The notes beneath the pieces are model-generated. The model was not told where the DNA came from. It ran no database searches and saw nothing but the letters and a program-made list of their open reading frames with translations. Positions 25,028 to 33,132 of a stretch of 64,000 nucleotides of DNA are shown piece after piece; the first letter of the stretch is position 1, and each line of letters opens with the position of its first letter. This DNA comes from an uncultured Eggerthella sp. (GTDB taxonomy: Bacteria; Actinomycetota; Coriobacteriia; Coriobacteriales; Eggerthellaceae). The translations under genes were made by a program, and so were the position numbers. Location: NCBI GenBank assembly GCA_900542065.1, contig UQLU01000002.1, forward strand, positions 124,001 to 188,000. Direction: 5' to 3'.

Positions 25028-27250
25028 TTAGAGATGTAGTACGCGATCGCGAATTTCTTCAGTGCGTCCCTGATTCCAGAACTGAGTTCCGATGTAGCCA
25101 CAGGTACGACGTGCTACGTTGAGCTTTTCCTGATCGCGATTACCGCAATTTGGGCATTCCCAAACTAATTTGCCGTCATCTTCAACAATCTGAATTTCGC
25201 CATCGTAGCCACATACCTGGCAATAGTCGCTCTTAGTATTGAGCTCTGCATACATGATGTGATCATAGATGAACTGCATAACGCGAATAACTGCCTTCAG
25301 GTTATCCTGCATATCTGGCACTTCAACATACGAAATTGCGCCACCAGGAGAAAGCTGCTGGAACTGGCTTTCAAACTGCAGCTTCGTAAATGCATCAATT
25401 TCTTCAGATACATGCACGTGATAGCTGTTTGTAATGTAATTCTTAGCGGTTACGTCAGGAATAATGCCGAAACGACGCTGCAATGCTTTTGCGAATTTGT
25501 AGGTCGTCGATTCCAGAGGCGTGCCATAGAGCGAGAAGTCAATATCGGTTTCTGCCTTCCATTCAGCACACTTGTCGTTCATCTTCTGCATAACTGCCAT
25601 AGCAAAAGGCGTTGCCTGAGGATCGGTGTGACTATAACCCGTCATGTACTTAACGCACTCGTATAAGCCTGCATAGCCCAAGCTAATGGTGGAATAACCG
25701 CCATAGAGCAGTTTATCAATGGTTTCGCCCTTCTTCAGACGAGCCAAAGCACCATACTGCCAAAGGATAGGAGCAGCATCAGACAAGGTGCCCTTTAACC
25801 GATTATGACGGCACATCAAAGCCTTTTTGCACAGTTCAAGGCGCTCTTCAAAGATCTCCCAGAACTTGTCCATATCACGATAAGAAGAACAAGCAACATC
25901 TACCAAGTTGATAGTAACTACGCCTTGGTTGAAACGACCATAGTACTTTGGTTTACCAGGTTCATAATTGCCCGCATTGGCAACGTTGTCGTATCCGTTA
26001 CCTGAACGGTCTGGCGTCAAGAAGGAACGACAACCCATGCAGGTATAACAATCGCCCTCGCCAGGAGCTTCGCCCTTAGAAAGCTTAAGTTCGAACATCT
26101 TCTTTTCGGAAATGTAGTCAGGAACCATACGCTTTGCAGTGCACTTTGCTGCAAGCTGGGTAAGGTAGAAGTACTGCGAATCTTCCGAAACGTTATCTTC
26201 TTCCAAAACATAGATAAGCTTCGGGAATGCTGGGGTAATCCAAACACCCGCTTCATTCTTTACGCCCTCATAGCGCTGACGCAGCACTTCTTCAATGATG
26301 ATAGCCAGGTCGTGCTTTTCCTGTTCGTTGCGTGCTTCGTTTAGATACATAAACACGGTAACGAACGGAGCCTGACCATTCGTGGTCATCAAGGTTACTA
26401 CCTGGTACTGAATGGTTTGAACACCGCGACGAACCTCATCGCGAAGACGTTCTTCAACAATGCTAGAGAGCTGTTCAGATGAAGGCTCTACGCCAACCAT
26501 ATTCAATTCATGAATTACTTCACGACGAATCTTCTTACGGCTGATATCTACAAAAGGAGCCAAATGAGTGAGCGAAATAGATTGACCACCGTATTGGCTC
26601 GAAGCAACCTGAGCAATAATCTGAGTTGCAATATTGCAAGCAGTAGAGAAGCTGTGAGGCTTTTCGATCATGGTGCCAGAAATGACGGTGCCATTCTGCA
26701 GCATGTCTTCCAGATTTACCAAATCGCAGTTATGCATATGCTGCGCAAAATAATCCGAATCATGGAAGTGAATAATGCCTTCCTCGTGCGCACGAACCAC
26801 ATCTTCAGGGAGCAAAATACGCATCGCAAGGTCCTTGGAAACCTCACCTGCCATATAGTCACGCTGAACAGAATTTACCGTTGGGTTCTTGTTGGAATTT
26901 TCCTGCTTAACTTCTTCGTTATTGCATTCAATAAGGGAAAGGATCTTGTCGTCGGTTGTATTAGATTGACGCTTTAGGTTCTGAACATAGCGGTAGATAA
27001 TATAACGGCGCGCCACCTCAAATTTATGAAGTGCCATAATTTCGTTTTCTACCAAGTCCTGAACTTCTTCTACTGAAACGGTATGGCCTGCCTCTTCACA
27101 CTTATCCGCTACATTATGAGCAGCATAGTCAATCTGGCGAGCAGTTAAGCGCTCGTTTTCAGGCGACTCATCGCTTGCTGCTTTAATAGCATTGGCAATT
27201 TTGGTGATATCGAAGGTGACCTCAGAGCCATCACGCTTGATAATTTTCAT
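25028..27250 (-). CDS. nrdD: Anaerobic (class III) ribonucleoside-triphosphate reductase
   Basis: Makes deoxyribonucleotides under anaerobic conditions. An ATP-cone domain opens the protein (MKIIKRDGSEVTFDITKIANA, residues 1-90), giving allosteric control. The catalytic barrel follows, then a zinc site (CQVCG, CPNCG) and the glycyl-radical loop RRTCGYIG with Gly718. The start is the ATG at 27250: AAAGGA lies 9 nt upstream, and the frame's earlier start at 27361 adds 37 unrelated residues across the promoter. 740 residues is normal. A probable NrdR box is about 115 bp upstream. Confidence 0.97.
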   Translation of the reverse strand: MKIIKRDGSEVTFDITKIANAIKAASDESPENERLTARQIDYAAHNVADKCEEAGHTVSVEEVQDLVENEIMALHKFEVARRYIIYRYVQNLKRQSNTTDDKILSLIECNNEEVKQENSNKNPTVNSVQRDYMAGEVSKDLAMRILLPEDVVRAHEEGIIHFHDSDYFAQHMHNCDLVNLEDMLQNGTVISGTMIEKPHSFSTACNIATQIIAQVASSQYGGQSISLTHLAPFVDISRKKIRREVIHELNMVGVEPSSEQLSSIVEERLRDEVRRGVQTIQYQVVTLMTTNGQAPFVTVFMYLNEARNEQEKHDLAIIIEEVLRQRYEGVKNEAGVWITPAFPKLIYVLEEDNVSEDSQYFYLTQLAAKCTAKRMVPDYISEKKMFELKLSKGEAPGEGDCYTCMGCRSFLTPDRSGNGYDNVANAGNYEPGKPKYYGRFNQGVVTINLVDVACSSYRDMDKFWEIFEERLELCKKALMCRHNRLKGTLSDAAPILWQYGALARLKKGETIDKLLYGGYSTISLGYAGLYECVKYMTGYSHTDPQATPFAMAVMQKMNDKCAEWKAETDIDFSLYGTPLESTTYKFAKALQRRFGIIPDVTAKNYITNSYHVHVSEEIDAFTKLQFESQFQQLSPGGAISYVEVPDMQDNLKAVIRVMQFIYDHIMYAELNTKSDYCQVCGYDGEIQIVEDDGKLVWECPNCGNRDQEKLNVARRTCGYIGTQFWNQGRTEEIRDRVLHL

Positions 27251-27365
27251 TCGAATAAGTCCTTTCCCAAATACTGAAAGATTATCTTTCAGCAAAAACA
27301 ATATGTTCGGTGAAATCAGCAAAGAACATACTGGTTGATCCGCCTTAGACACTATACACAATCTG

Positions 27366-27381
27366 ACACAAGATATTGTGA
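27366..27381. promoter_or_regulatory. Probable NrdR box upstream of nrdD
   Basis: ACACAAGATATTGTGA fits the palindromic NrdR consensus ACACWATATATWGTGT at most positions. It lies 116 nt before the nrdD start. A weaker neighbour, ACACTATACACA at 27349-27360, may be a second half-preserved box. NrdR is the ATP/dATP-sensing repressor of ribonucleotide reductase genes; nrdR itself is not in the window. Confidence 0.6.
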
Positions 27382-27526
27382 CAATTTAGAGGTTTTCCCA
27401 CAATTTGTAGTAATTAACCGTTAAATGGCACTTATTTAGTATCATTTCTCTATAAATCGACATCGTTTGGGGTCTTCGAATCAGGACTGCACATACCTGA
27501 TTAGAAACTATGTTCCACTAGAAGCG

Positions 27527-27970
27527 CTATGAATTCTTTTCCACTTTGGTGCCACACTTAGGACACGTTACTAAAAGCTTACCCTTCCCTTTTGGAACGT
27601 TAAGCACCGTGCCGCATCCTTTGCATTTGAAATACAGGGTGGTGTGTCGATTTTCGTAGCGCTTATTGGTAAGACGCCACCATGCTTTTGGTTTCTGCAT
27701 AAGATTTCGATACGTTTCCAGCTCACGAGCACGGGCGGCATAATTGCGAGAAAAAATGCGGAAAATGCCAATCACGAAACATACCATCGACAAGAGCGAC
27801 AATAAATTAGTGTGCAAAAAGAAATTAAGCACTACCAAAGCGCAACCAAAAATCATTATTCCCTGGGTACATTCATCTATACCATAGCGCCCCTGCATCC
27901 ACTGCGCCATGCGTAATTGCCAATTACCATTTCCTGTACCACTATTACGTGCCACGTACTTCACATCCAA
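27527..27970 (-). CDS. Membrane protein with a C-terminal zinc ribbon
   Basis: Up to 147 residues: one or two central membrane helices (TQGIMIFGCALVVLNFFLH and LLSLLSMVCFVIGIF) and a cytoplasmic C-terminal zinc ribbon, CKGCG with CPKCG 20 residues later. The pattern fits the small zinc-ribbon membrane proteins common in Actinobacteria and Firmicutes; function unknown. The start is uncertain: the frame begins with TTG at 27970, a GTG follows at 27964, and an ATG with a modest ribosome site lies about 19 codons in. It is downstream of rplQ but separated by that operon's terminator. Confidence 0.7.
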   Translation of the reverse strand: MDVKYVARNSGTGNGNWQLRMAQWMQGRYGIDECTQGIMIFGCALVVLNFFLHTNLLSLLSMVCFVIGIFRIFSRNYAARARELETYRNLMQKPKAWWRLTNKRYENRHTTLYFKCKGCGTVLNVPKGKGKLLVTCPKCGTKVEKNS

Positions 27971-28083
27971 TTCGCTAAGAGGTCACATTTTTCAAACCTT
28001 ATCTTAGGTGGTAAGCGATTATCATTTGGAACTCTCTGGAAAGATTCACAAAAGAGCTACGTTGAATTCGACAGAAAAACAAA

Positions 28084-28114
28084 AAGGGATCGCATCCAAC
28101 AGATGCGATCCCTT
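28084..28114 (-). terminator. Terminator of the infA-rplQ operon
   Basis: A 13-bp perfect stem, AAGGGATCGCATC (28084-28096) with GATGCGATCCCTT (28102-28114), and a 5-nt loop. The minus strand continues TTTTTGTTTTTC. It lies 31 nt past the rplQ stop. Confidence 0.93.
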
Positions 28115-28145
28115 GAAAGTTTGTACCAAAAGAAGGTAGATAAAA

Positions 28146-28706
28146 CTATTCAGCCTTCTTTTCTTCAGCCTTTTCCTCAGCAGCTTCTTCAGTTGCTTCC
28201 TCGGTTGCCTCTTCTGCAACTTCTTCGGTAGCTTCTTCAGTCTCTTCTGCCTTAGCTTCTTCGGCCTTTTCCTCAGCCTTAGGAGCTTCCTTCTTAGCAG
28301 CTGCCTTCTTTTCAGCAGGCTTTTCTGCCTTTTCCTTCTTCTGAACTGGCTCGGTGCAAAGCTCCATGATTACCATAGAAGCATTGTCGCCCTTGCGGTT
28401 GCCGAGTTTCAGAATGCGGGTGTAGCCGCCCTGGCGATCAGCGAACTGACCCTGAGCAACCTTTTCGAATACCTCGCGTACGAGTTCCTTGTCACCAAGA
28501 GCAGCGATTGCAAGACGACGAGAATGGAGGTCGCCCTTCTTTGCCCAAGTGATGATCTTATCAACATCAGGGCGGATTTCCTTAGCGCGAGCCTCAACCG
28601 TCTTGATGCGGTCGTTGGTGAAAAGCGCACATACCAGGCTCTTCTTCATTGCCTTGGTGTGGCTGGCATCAGTGCCAAGCTTACGCCCCTTCTTGTTATG
28701 CCTCAT
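28146..28706 (-). CDS. rplQ: 50S ribosomal protein L17 with an acidic C-terminal tail
   Basis: Structural protein of the large subunit near the exit tunnel. Residues 1-118 form the L17 domain: MRHNKKGRKLGTDASHTKAM, KSLVCALF, RRLAIAALGD and RQGGYTRIL. A tail of about 65 residues of Ala, Glu and Lys repeats (EEATEEVAEEATEEA and similar) follows, which most L17 proteins lack. The 186-residue total compares with a usual 116-130. It is the last gene of the cluster, before the 13-bp terminator. Confidence 0.97.
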   Translation of the reverse strand: MRHNKKGRKLGTDASHTKAMKKSLVCALFTNDRIKTVEARAKEIRPDVDKIITWAKKGDLHSRRLAIAALGDKELVREVFEKVAQGQFADRQGGYTRILKLGNRKGDNASMVIMELCTEPVQKKEKAEKPAEKKAAAKKEAPKAEEKAEEAKAEETEEATEEVAEEATEEATEEAAEEKAEEKKAE

Positions 28707-28716
28707 CTTTTATCTC

Positions 28717-29667
28717 CTATTGCTTCAAATTGAGGTCCATGGAAATGAGCTTGTCCTTCACTTCCTCGATGGACTTCGCGCCAAAGTTCCTAATGTTGAG
28801 CAAGTCGTTCTCAGAATATTCAACCAACTGACGAACAGAGTGAATACCTGCACGCTTCAAGCAGTTGTAAGAACGAACGGAAAGATCCAAATCCTCAATC
28901 TGCTTATCAAGCTCAGCGTTGGTTTCCTGATTTTCAGGAGCGAAGATAGAAACAACTTCTCCGTCTTCGTCTTCTTCGACTTCGTCGAGCATTAAGAATG
29001 CGCCCATGTACTGGTTAATGATATTTGCAGCACCGCAAACAGCTTCCGTTGGGTTGATGGAACCGTCGGTTTCAACTTCCAAGGTAAGCTCGTCGTAGTC
29101 AGTACGCTGACCAACACGCGTATCGGAAACGCTCATTGAGCAGCGACGTACTGGCGAGAAGAGTGAATCAACATGAATAATGCCGATTGGGTCTTCCGTG
29201 CGCTTATTGCGTTCTGCAGACACATAGCCACGACCAACACCGATGCGAATGGTCATATCAAGCGTGCCGCCATCAGCAACCGTTGCGATTACGTGATCAG
29301 GGTTGATCAAAGTAAATTCCGTAGGAACTTCAAGATCTGCACCTGTCACCGTGCAAGGACCTTCAGCATGCACATGAGCCGTAGCTTCAGTGATGTCGGA
29401 GTTAAGGGCGCTGAATACCAGGCCCTTAACATTCAAAACGATATCGGTAATGTCCTCGATTACACCTTCAGCAGTAGTGAATTCGTGCTGAACGCCTTCA
29501 ATCTGAATTGCGGTCGCCTTTGCGCCGTCCAAGGACGAGAGCAAAACACGACGCATGCAGTTACCGAGGGTGTAACCGTAGCCACGCTCCAGCGGCTCCA
29601 CGACGAATCGGGCAATTGTGTCATTGACCTCTTCAATCGTTACTGTCGGCCTCATGAACTCTGTCAT
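28717..29667 (-). CDS. rpoA: RNA polymerase alpha subunit
   Basis: Dimer that nucleates RNA polymerase assembly and contacts promoter UP elements and activators. The N-terminal domain has LERGYGYTLGNCMRRVLLSSLDGA, and the C-terminal DNA-binding domain has LDLSVRSYNCLKRAGIHSVRQLVEYSENDLLNIRNFG, which carries the UP-element contacts. 316 residues is normal. The gene order rpsD-rpoA-rplQ is standard. AAGGAGG lies about 10 nt before the ATG. Confidence 0.98.
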   Translation of the reverse strand: MTEFMRPTVTIEEVNDTIARFVVEPLERGYGYTLGNCMRRVLLSSLDGAKATAIQIEGVQHEFTTAEGVIEDITDIVLNVKGLVFSALNSDITEATAHVHAEGPCTVTGADLEVPTEFTLINPDHVIATVADGGTLDMTIRIGVGRGYVSAERNKRTEDPIGIIHVDSLFSPVRRCSMSVSDTRVGQRTDYDELTLEVETDGSINPTEAVCGAANIINQYMGAFLMLDEVEEDEDGEVVSIFAPENQETNAELDKQIEDLDLSVRSYNCLKRAGIHSVRQLVEYSENDLLNIRNFGAKSIEEVKDKLISMDLNLKQ

Positions 29668-29704
29668 ATTGAATAAGCCTCCTTAATAAACCGCAGTGCG
29701 TACG

Positions 29705-30301
29705 TTACTTAGAATAGAGCTCGACGATAAGCTGTTCGTTGATATCCAAATCAATCTGATCACGCTCAGGAAGAGTCAAAACGCTACCCTGAAGCTTTTC
29801 GATGTCTACCTCGAGCCAAGCAGGAACCTGAACACCTTCATTAGATACGAGAGCGCTCTTGATTACAAGAAGTTCCTTAGCCTTAGGAGCAACAGAAACG
29901 AGATCGCCTGGACGTACGCGGAAAGATGGGATATCTACGCGACGGCCATTTACGTGAATGTGGCCGTGGGTCACAATCTGGCGAGCCTCTTTACGAGTCT
30001 TAGCAAAGCCAAGACGGAAAACTACATTGTCGAGGCGAGATTCAAGGATCTGCATAAGGTTGTCACCGGTAACACCAGGCATAGCCTTTGCACGCTTGAA
30101 GTAGCCACGGAACTGCTTTTCGAGAACGCCATAAACAAACTTTGCCTTCTGCTTCTCGCGCAGCTGCATACCATATTCAGATTCCTTGCGACGACGCTTA
30201 GGCTGACGGTTGGATTCCTTCTTGCTGCTGTAACCAAGAACAGCAGGGTCCAGACCGAGCTGACGACAACGCTTGAGAACCGGAGTCCTGTTAATTGCCA
30301 T
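29705..30301 (-). CDS. rpsD: 30S ribosomal protein S4 (zinc-free form)
   Basis: Binds 16S rRNA early in small-subunit assembly. The S4 RNA-binding domain is visible as RLDNVVFRLGFAKTRKEARQIVTHGHIHVNGRRVDIPSFRV. The N-terminus, MAINRTPVLKRCRQLGLDPA, lacks the four-Cys zinc knuckle found in many S4 proteins, so it is the C-minus form. 198 residues. It lies between rpsK and rpoA. Confidence 0.98.
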   Translation of the reverse strand: MAINRTPVLKRCRQLGLDPAVLGYSSKKESNRQPKRRRKESEYGMQLREKQKAKFVYGVLEKQFRGYFKRAKAMPGVTGDNLMQILESRLDNVVFRLGFAKTRKEARQIVTHGHIHVNGRRVDIPSFRVRPGDLVSVAPKAKELLVIKSALVSNEGVQVPAWLEVDIEKLQGSVLTLPERDQIDLDINEQLIVELYSK

Positions 30302-30320
30302 AATGTATCGATCCTTTCAG

Positions 30321-30719
30321 TTAGACGCGACGACGCTTGCGCTGACGGCAACCGTTGTGCGGAATAGGGGTGCAATCCTGGATGCTTGCTACTTCAAGGC
30401 CTGCTGCCTGAAGGGAGCGGATAGCGGTCTCGCGACCAGAACCTGGGCCCTTCACGAATACAGAAACCTTCTTCAAGCCATGCTCCATAGCGGTCTTAGC
30501 TGCTGCTTCAGCTGCCATCTGAGCTGCAAATGGCGTGGACTTACGAGAGCCCTTGAAGCCTACGGTACCAGCAGACTGCCAGGAAATTACATTGCCCTGA
30601 GGATCCGTAATGGAAACGATCGTGTTATTGAAAGTGGATTTGATGTGCGCAGCGCCAACAGCAATGTTCTTACGCTCAGAACGCTTGATGCGGGTGCGGA
30701 CGTTTTTCTTAGCTGCCAC
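30321..30719 (-). CDS. rpsK: 30S ribosomal protein S11
   Basis: Part of the platform of the small subunit, near the E site and the Shine-Dalgarno helix. The 132-residue protein has IKSTFNNTIVSITDPQGN, SAGTVGFKGSRKSTPFAAQMAAEAAAK and the terminal CTPIPHNGCRQRKRRRV, all diagnostic. It lies 11 nt after rpsM and 19 nt before rpsD. Confidence 0.98.
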   Translation of the reverse strand: MAAKKNVRTRIKRSERKNIAVGAAHIKSTFNNTIVSITDPQGNVISWQSAGTVGFKGSRKSTPFAAQMAAEAAAKTAMEHGLKKVSVFVKGPGSGRETAIRSLQAAGLEVASIQDCTPIPHNGCRQRKRRRV

Positions 30720-30730
30720 TAGTTACACCT

Positions 30731-31099
30731 CTACTTCTTCTTGCCGCCGATTTGCTTACGAGGACCCTTGCGGGTACGTGCATTCGTGTGGGTACGCTGA
30801 CCGCGAACGGGCAGGCCACGACGATGACGAAGACCACGATAGCAACCGATCTCCATGAGGCGCTTAATATTCTGAGAAACTTCGCGATGGAGGTCACCCT
30901 CAGTGGTGAGGTGCTCCTGGATGTAGTCACGAAGCTTGGAAAGTTCATCTTCAGTCAGATCGTTAACGCGCGTGTCTGGGTTAATACCAGTTTCAGCGAG
31001 GATCTTCTTGGAGGTGGTTAGGCCAATGCCATAAATGTAGGTCAAGCCGACTTCAATGCGCTTGTCGCGAGGAAGGTCGACACCAACGAGACGTGCCAT
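30731..31099 (-). CDS. rpsM: 30S ribosomal protein S13
   Basis: Head protein of the small subunit that touches the P-site tRNA and the L5 bridge. The 122-residue protein opens MARLVGVDLPRDKRIEVGL, and carries the helix-two-turn-helix IYGIGLTTSKKILAETGI and the basic tail RGQRTHTNARTRKGPRKQI. It follows rpmJ by 19 nt. Confidence 0.98.
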   Translation of the reverse strand: MARLVGVDLPRDKRIEVGLTYIYGIGLTTSKKILAETGINPDTRVNDLTEDELSKLRDYIQEHLTTEGDLHREVSQNIKRLMEIGCYRGLRHRRGLPVRGQRTHTNARTRKGPRKQIGGKKK

Positions 31100-31118
31100 G
31101 AAATAATTCCCTTTCTCT

Positions 31119-31232
31119 TTAACCCTGACGCTGCTTATGACGAGGATTCTCGCAAATTACAAGAACCTTGCCATGACGTCGGATAATCTTGCACTTGTCG
31201 CACATTTTCTTGACCGAAGGACGTACCTTCAT
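31119..31232 (-). CDS. rpmJ: 50S ribosomal protein L36 (zinc-binding form)
   Basis: A 37-residue protein too short for most gene finders. Read on the minus strand from the ATG at 31232 it gives MKVRPSVKKMCDKCKIIRRH and then GKVLVICENPRHKQRQG. The CxxC and C-x4-H zinc ligands are present, so this is the C-plus form. It lies between infA and rpsM, as usual, with AAGGAA before the ATG. Confidence 0.97.
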   Translation of the reverse strand: MKVRPSVKKMCDKCKIIRRHGKVLVICENPRHKQRQG

Positions 31233-31422
31233 AATTCAATTCCTTTCGGTAAATGCGTTCTTTCTTTATCTACCACGCCCAGCCGCAGGCGATGATTTGT
31301 AAAGCTTACTTCCAACAATAATGTGCACTATGCATCGCTAAGCAGGTAATGCTTGGCAAAGCACTTTGCGTTTGCACACAAAATCACCACATTTCGACCA
31401 CGAAATGCAGTGAAAACGTCGC

Positions 31423-31641
31423 TTATTTATAACGATAGGTAATACGACCGCGGTCCAAGTCATACACTGAAAGTTCAACTTGAACCTTATCCCCTGGAAG
31501 AATCTTGATGTAGTGCATACGCATCTTTCCAGAGATATGGGCCAATATCTTGTGCCCATTTTCAAGTTCTACCCTAAACATTGCGTTTGGGAGAGCTTCA
31601 AGAACTGTTCCTTCTAATTCAATTGCATCTTCTTTTGCCAC
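31423..31641 (-). CDS. infA: Translation initiation factor IF-1
   Basis: S1-fold factor that blocks the A site during initiation. The 72-residue protein opens MAKEDAIELEGTVLEALPNA and ends DLDRGRITYRYK, both typical. The start is the GTG at 31641: GAAGGAGCAATTGTG puts AGGAG at an ideal distance. The frame stays open to 31782, but those extra 47 residues have no IF-1 similarity. It is the first gene of the ribosomal cluster here; no secY, adk or map precedes it. Confidence 0.96.
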   Translation of the reverse strand: MAKEDAIELEGTVLEALPNAMFRVELENGHKILAHISGKMRMHYIKILPGDKVQVELSVYDLDRGRITYRYK

Positions 31642-31719
31642 AATTGCTCCTTCAGGCAAATAAGTAGACGAGCGACAAATGGGTATGTTACCAAAAATTC
31701 GCTCCCTTGTGCAAGTTTG

Positions 31720-31783
31720 ATATTTTCTACACACCGCACGCTCATCACGTATATTTTCAACACACCACAGGCTTTTCGCCACG
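31720..31783. repeat. Two-copy degenerate repeat in the infA leader
   Basis: Copies at 31720-31750 and 31751-31783 share ATATTTTC(T/A)ACACACC followed by a CT-rich end (31 and 33 nt). Confidence 0.5.
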
Positions 31784-31821
31784 CTCGTTCCATCACCATG
31801 ATCATCACGTTAGTGCAAGAT

Positions 31822-31893
31822 AATTTCCATCTTGCATGCCAGTTGATTCCCTATCTTGCGCCCCAGCAAATTTCCTATCCGTGTTAATGCGCT
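31822..31893. repeat. Degenerate 24-bp tandem repeat in the infA leader
   Basis: Units at 31822-31845 and 31846-31869 are exactly 24 bp, sharing ATT(T/C)CC(A/T)ATCTTGC and CCAG. A third, more decayed unit starts at 31870 with ATTTCCTATC. Confidence 0.5.
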
Positions 31894-31932
31894 GTATCTT
31901 TTTTAAAATTCACACCAACAATTGGACAATAT

Positions 31933-32051
31933 TTCCCGTAATGCAGGTCGTTTTAAATTGCCTATCAATTTGTACGTCACCAACGCTACAACAATAGTAA
32001 CGAACCAAGTTATTTCAATTTCAATAAACTAAAAGACCTACATTACGGGAA
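31933..32051. repeat. 119-bp unit bounded by 22-23 bp inverted repeats
   Basis: The left arm (31933-31955) begins TTCCCGTAATGCAGGTC. The right arm (32030-32051) reads, in reverse complement, TTCCCGTAATGTAGGTC. The arms agree except for two mismatches and one indel. The 74-bp interior is AT-rich and without a gene. It could be a MITE-like element or a long RNA hairpin. Confidence 0.6.
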
Positions 32052-32176
32052 TTTTCATCCAAAAGTAGTCATCCAGAAAAGAATAAATCAGAGTTATGGC
32101 CAAAATTCATCAACGATCAAGATAGCTGATGAATCGAATGGCGCACTGCGGCGGAATCTCTGCAGAAAATAAAAAA

Positions 32177-32197
32177 CCACCGATTCGGTTTCGGTGG
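32177..32197 (-). terminator. Terminator after tRNA-Lys
   Basis: A 7-bp stem, CCACCGA (32177-32183) with TCGGTGG (32191-32197). On the minus strand it is followed by TTTTTTATTTTC. It lies 13 nt beyond the encoded CCA of the tRNA. Confidence 0.88.
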
Positions 32198-32210
32198 CTG
32201 AAAGTTTAAG

Positions 32211-32286
32211 TGGTGCGCCGTGAGGGAATCGAACCCGCGACCTTGGGATTAAAAGTCCCCTGCTCTACCAACTGAGCTAACGGCGC
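32211..32286 (-). tRNA. tRNA-Lys (anticodon TTT)
   Basis: Read on the minus strand the gene starts GCGCCGTTAGCTCAGTTGGT (acceptor and D arm) and has the anticodon loop CTTTTAA. The T arm is GCGGGTTCGATTCCCTC-like, and the 3' end is CGGCGCA plus an encoded CCA. Acceptor stem pairs GCGCCG with CGGCGC. The anticodon UUU reads AAA and AAG. It is a single tRNA with its own terminator. Confidence 0.96.
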
Positions 32287-32563
32287 ATATGTTGTGCTCA
32301 ATATGTTATTACGTTTGTACTAAACATTTTGTAGTGAGCAGCTAAACATTCTAATGCCCAAAAGTTTATAGGTCAATCAAAAGATGCACTATACTCAAGA
32401 AAATACTTACAAAAGAGTCGATTTTTCTTTCGGCTCATTAAAATGCTCGCTTTGACGAGTACTAAAACACCAGAACCTTTCGAGTGTGCGTATGGTTTCG
32501 TATGCTTGGTTTCACTCGCTTGATTTCGCGCACTCGATTTACAAATTCGCAGAAAGGCTAGTC

Positions 32564-33019
32564 ATGATGATAGTCGGAGTTATTTCGGATCTACATCGCG
32601 TTTTAAGCGATTGCGCGGTACATGAACTCGAAAAATGTGACATCATCTTATGCGCTGGCGATGTTGAGCGAGAACATATTCTTATGGAGCTTGACGCTAT
32701 CGCTCCCACCATTGCTGTTAAGGGAAACTGCGACTATCCTTCCCTTTCTTCGGATGTTCCCTTTACGGCATCCCCCCGCATTGGTGGTGTTCGCTTCTTT
32801 ATGGTGCACCGCCCTGAAGATATCGGCACACCCGCAGAAGACGTACAGGTTGTCATCCATGGGCACACTCACGTTCCTCGAAACCAAGTACTCGATGGAA
32901 TTCTCTACATCAACCCTGGTAGCGCAACAAACCCTCGTGGAGGAAACAAAAAGACTATGGCGCGCCTTACTATTGAAGAAGGCAAAGTCTCAAACGTAGA
33001 ATTCGTCGAACTAAACTAG
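32564..33019 (+). CDS. YfcE/MJ0936-family metallophosphoesterase
   Basis: 151-residue phosphodiesterase of the calcineurin-like family. Metal-binding motifs are seen in order: GVISDLH (D and H), CAGDVE, KGNCDY and the terminal HGHTHVPR with GSATNPRG. The start at 32564 has AAAGG 6 nt upstream and begins with MMIVGVISDLH; the frame is open from 32486 but that part is unrelated. Substrates of this family vary and are often unknown. Its last codons form the first unit of a degenerate repeat array. Confidence 0.9.
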   Translation: MMIVGVISDLHRVLSDCAVHELEKCDIILCAGDVEREHILMELDAIAPTIAVKGNCDYPSLSSDVPFTASPRIGGVRFFMVHRPEDIGTPAEDVQVVIHGHTHVPRNQVLDGILYINPGSATNPRGGNKKTMARLTIEEGKVSNVEFVELN

Positions 33020-33132
33020 TGTCATTTGTCGAACCGAATTAATGCTTCTCGCCGAGCTAAACTAGCGTCATCTATGAACCAAACTAGCGTTATTCGTGGA
33101 CTAGAACAACGCCATTAGCAACCCAAACTAGC
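32999..33132. repeat. Six degenerate 22-23 bp tandem copies of the phosphoesterase gene end
   Basis: Units start at 32999, 33021, 33044, 33067, 33089 and 33111. The first contains the last codons and TAG of the phosphoesterase (EFVELN-stop). The others keep AAACTAGC- or GAAC-type cores. The array fills the whole gap to the convergent dehydrogenase gene, whose own TAG stop (33128-33130) lies in the sixth unit. Confidence 0.75.

Larger units (their letters stand above)
31642..32210. other. Long gene-free leader upstream of infA
   Basis: 569 bp with no credible gene between infA and tRNA-Lys. It holds two sets of decayed tandem repeats (31720-31783, 31822-31893) and a 119-bp inverted-repeat unit (31933-32051). 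It should also contain the infA-operon promoter, which I could not place with confidence. Confidence 0.6.
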
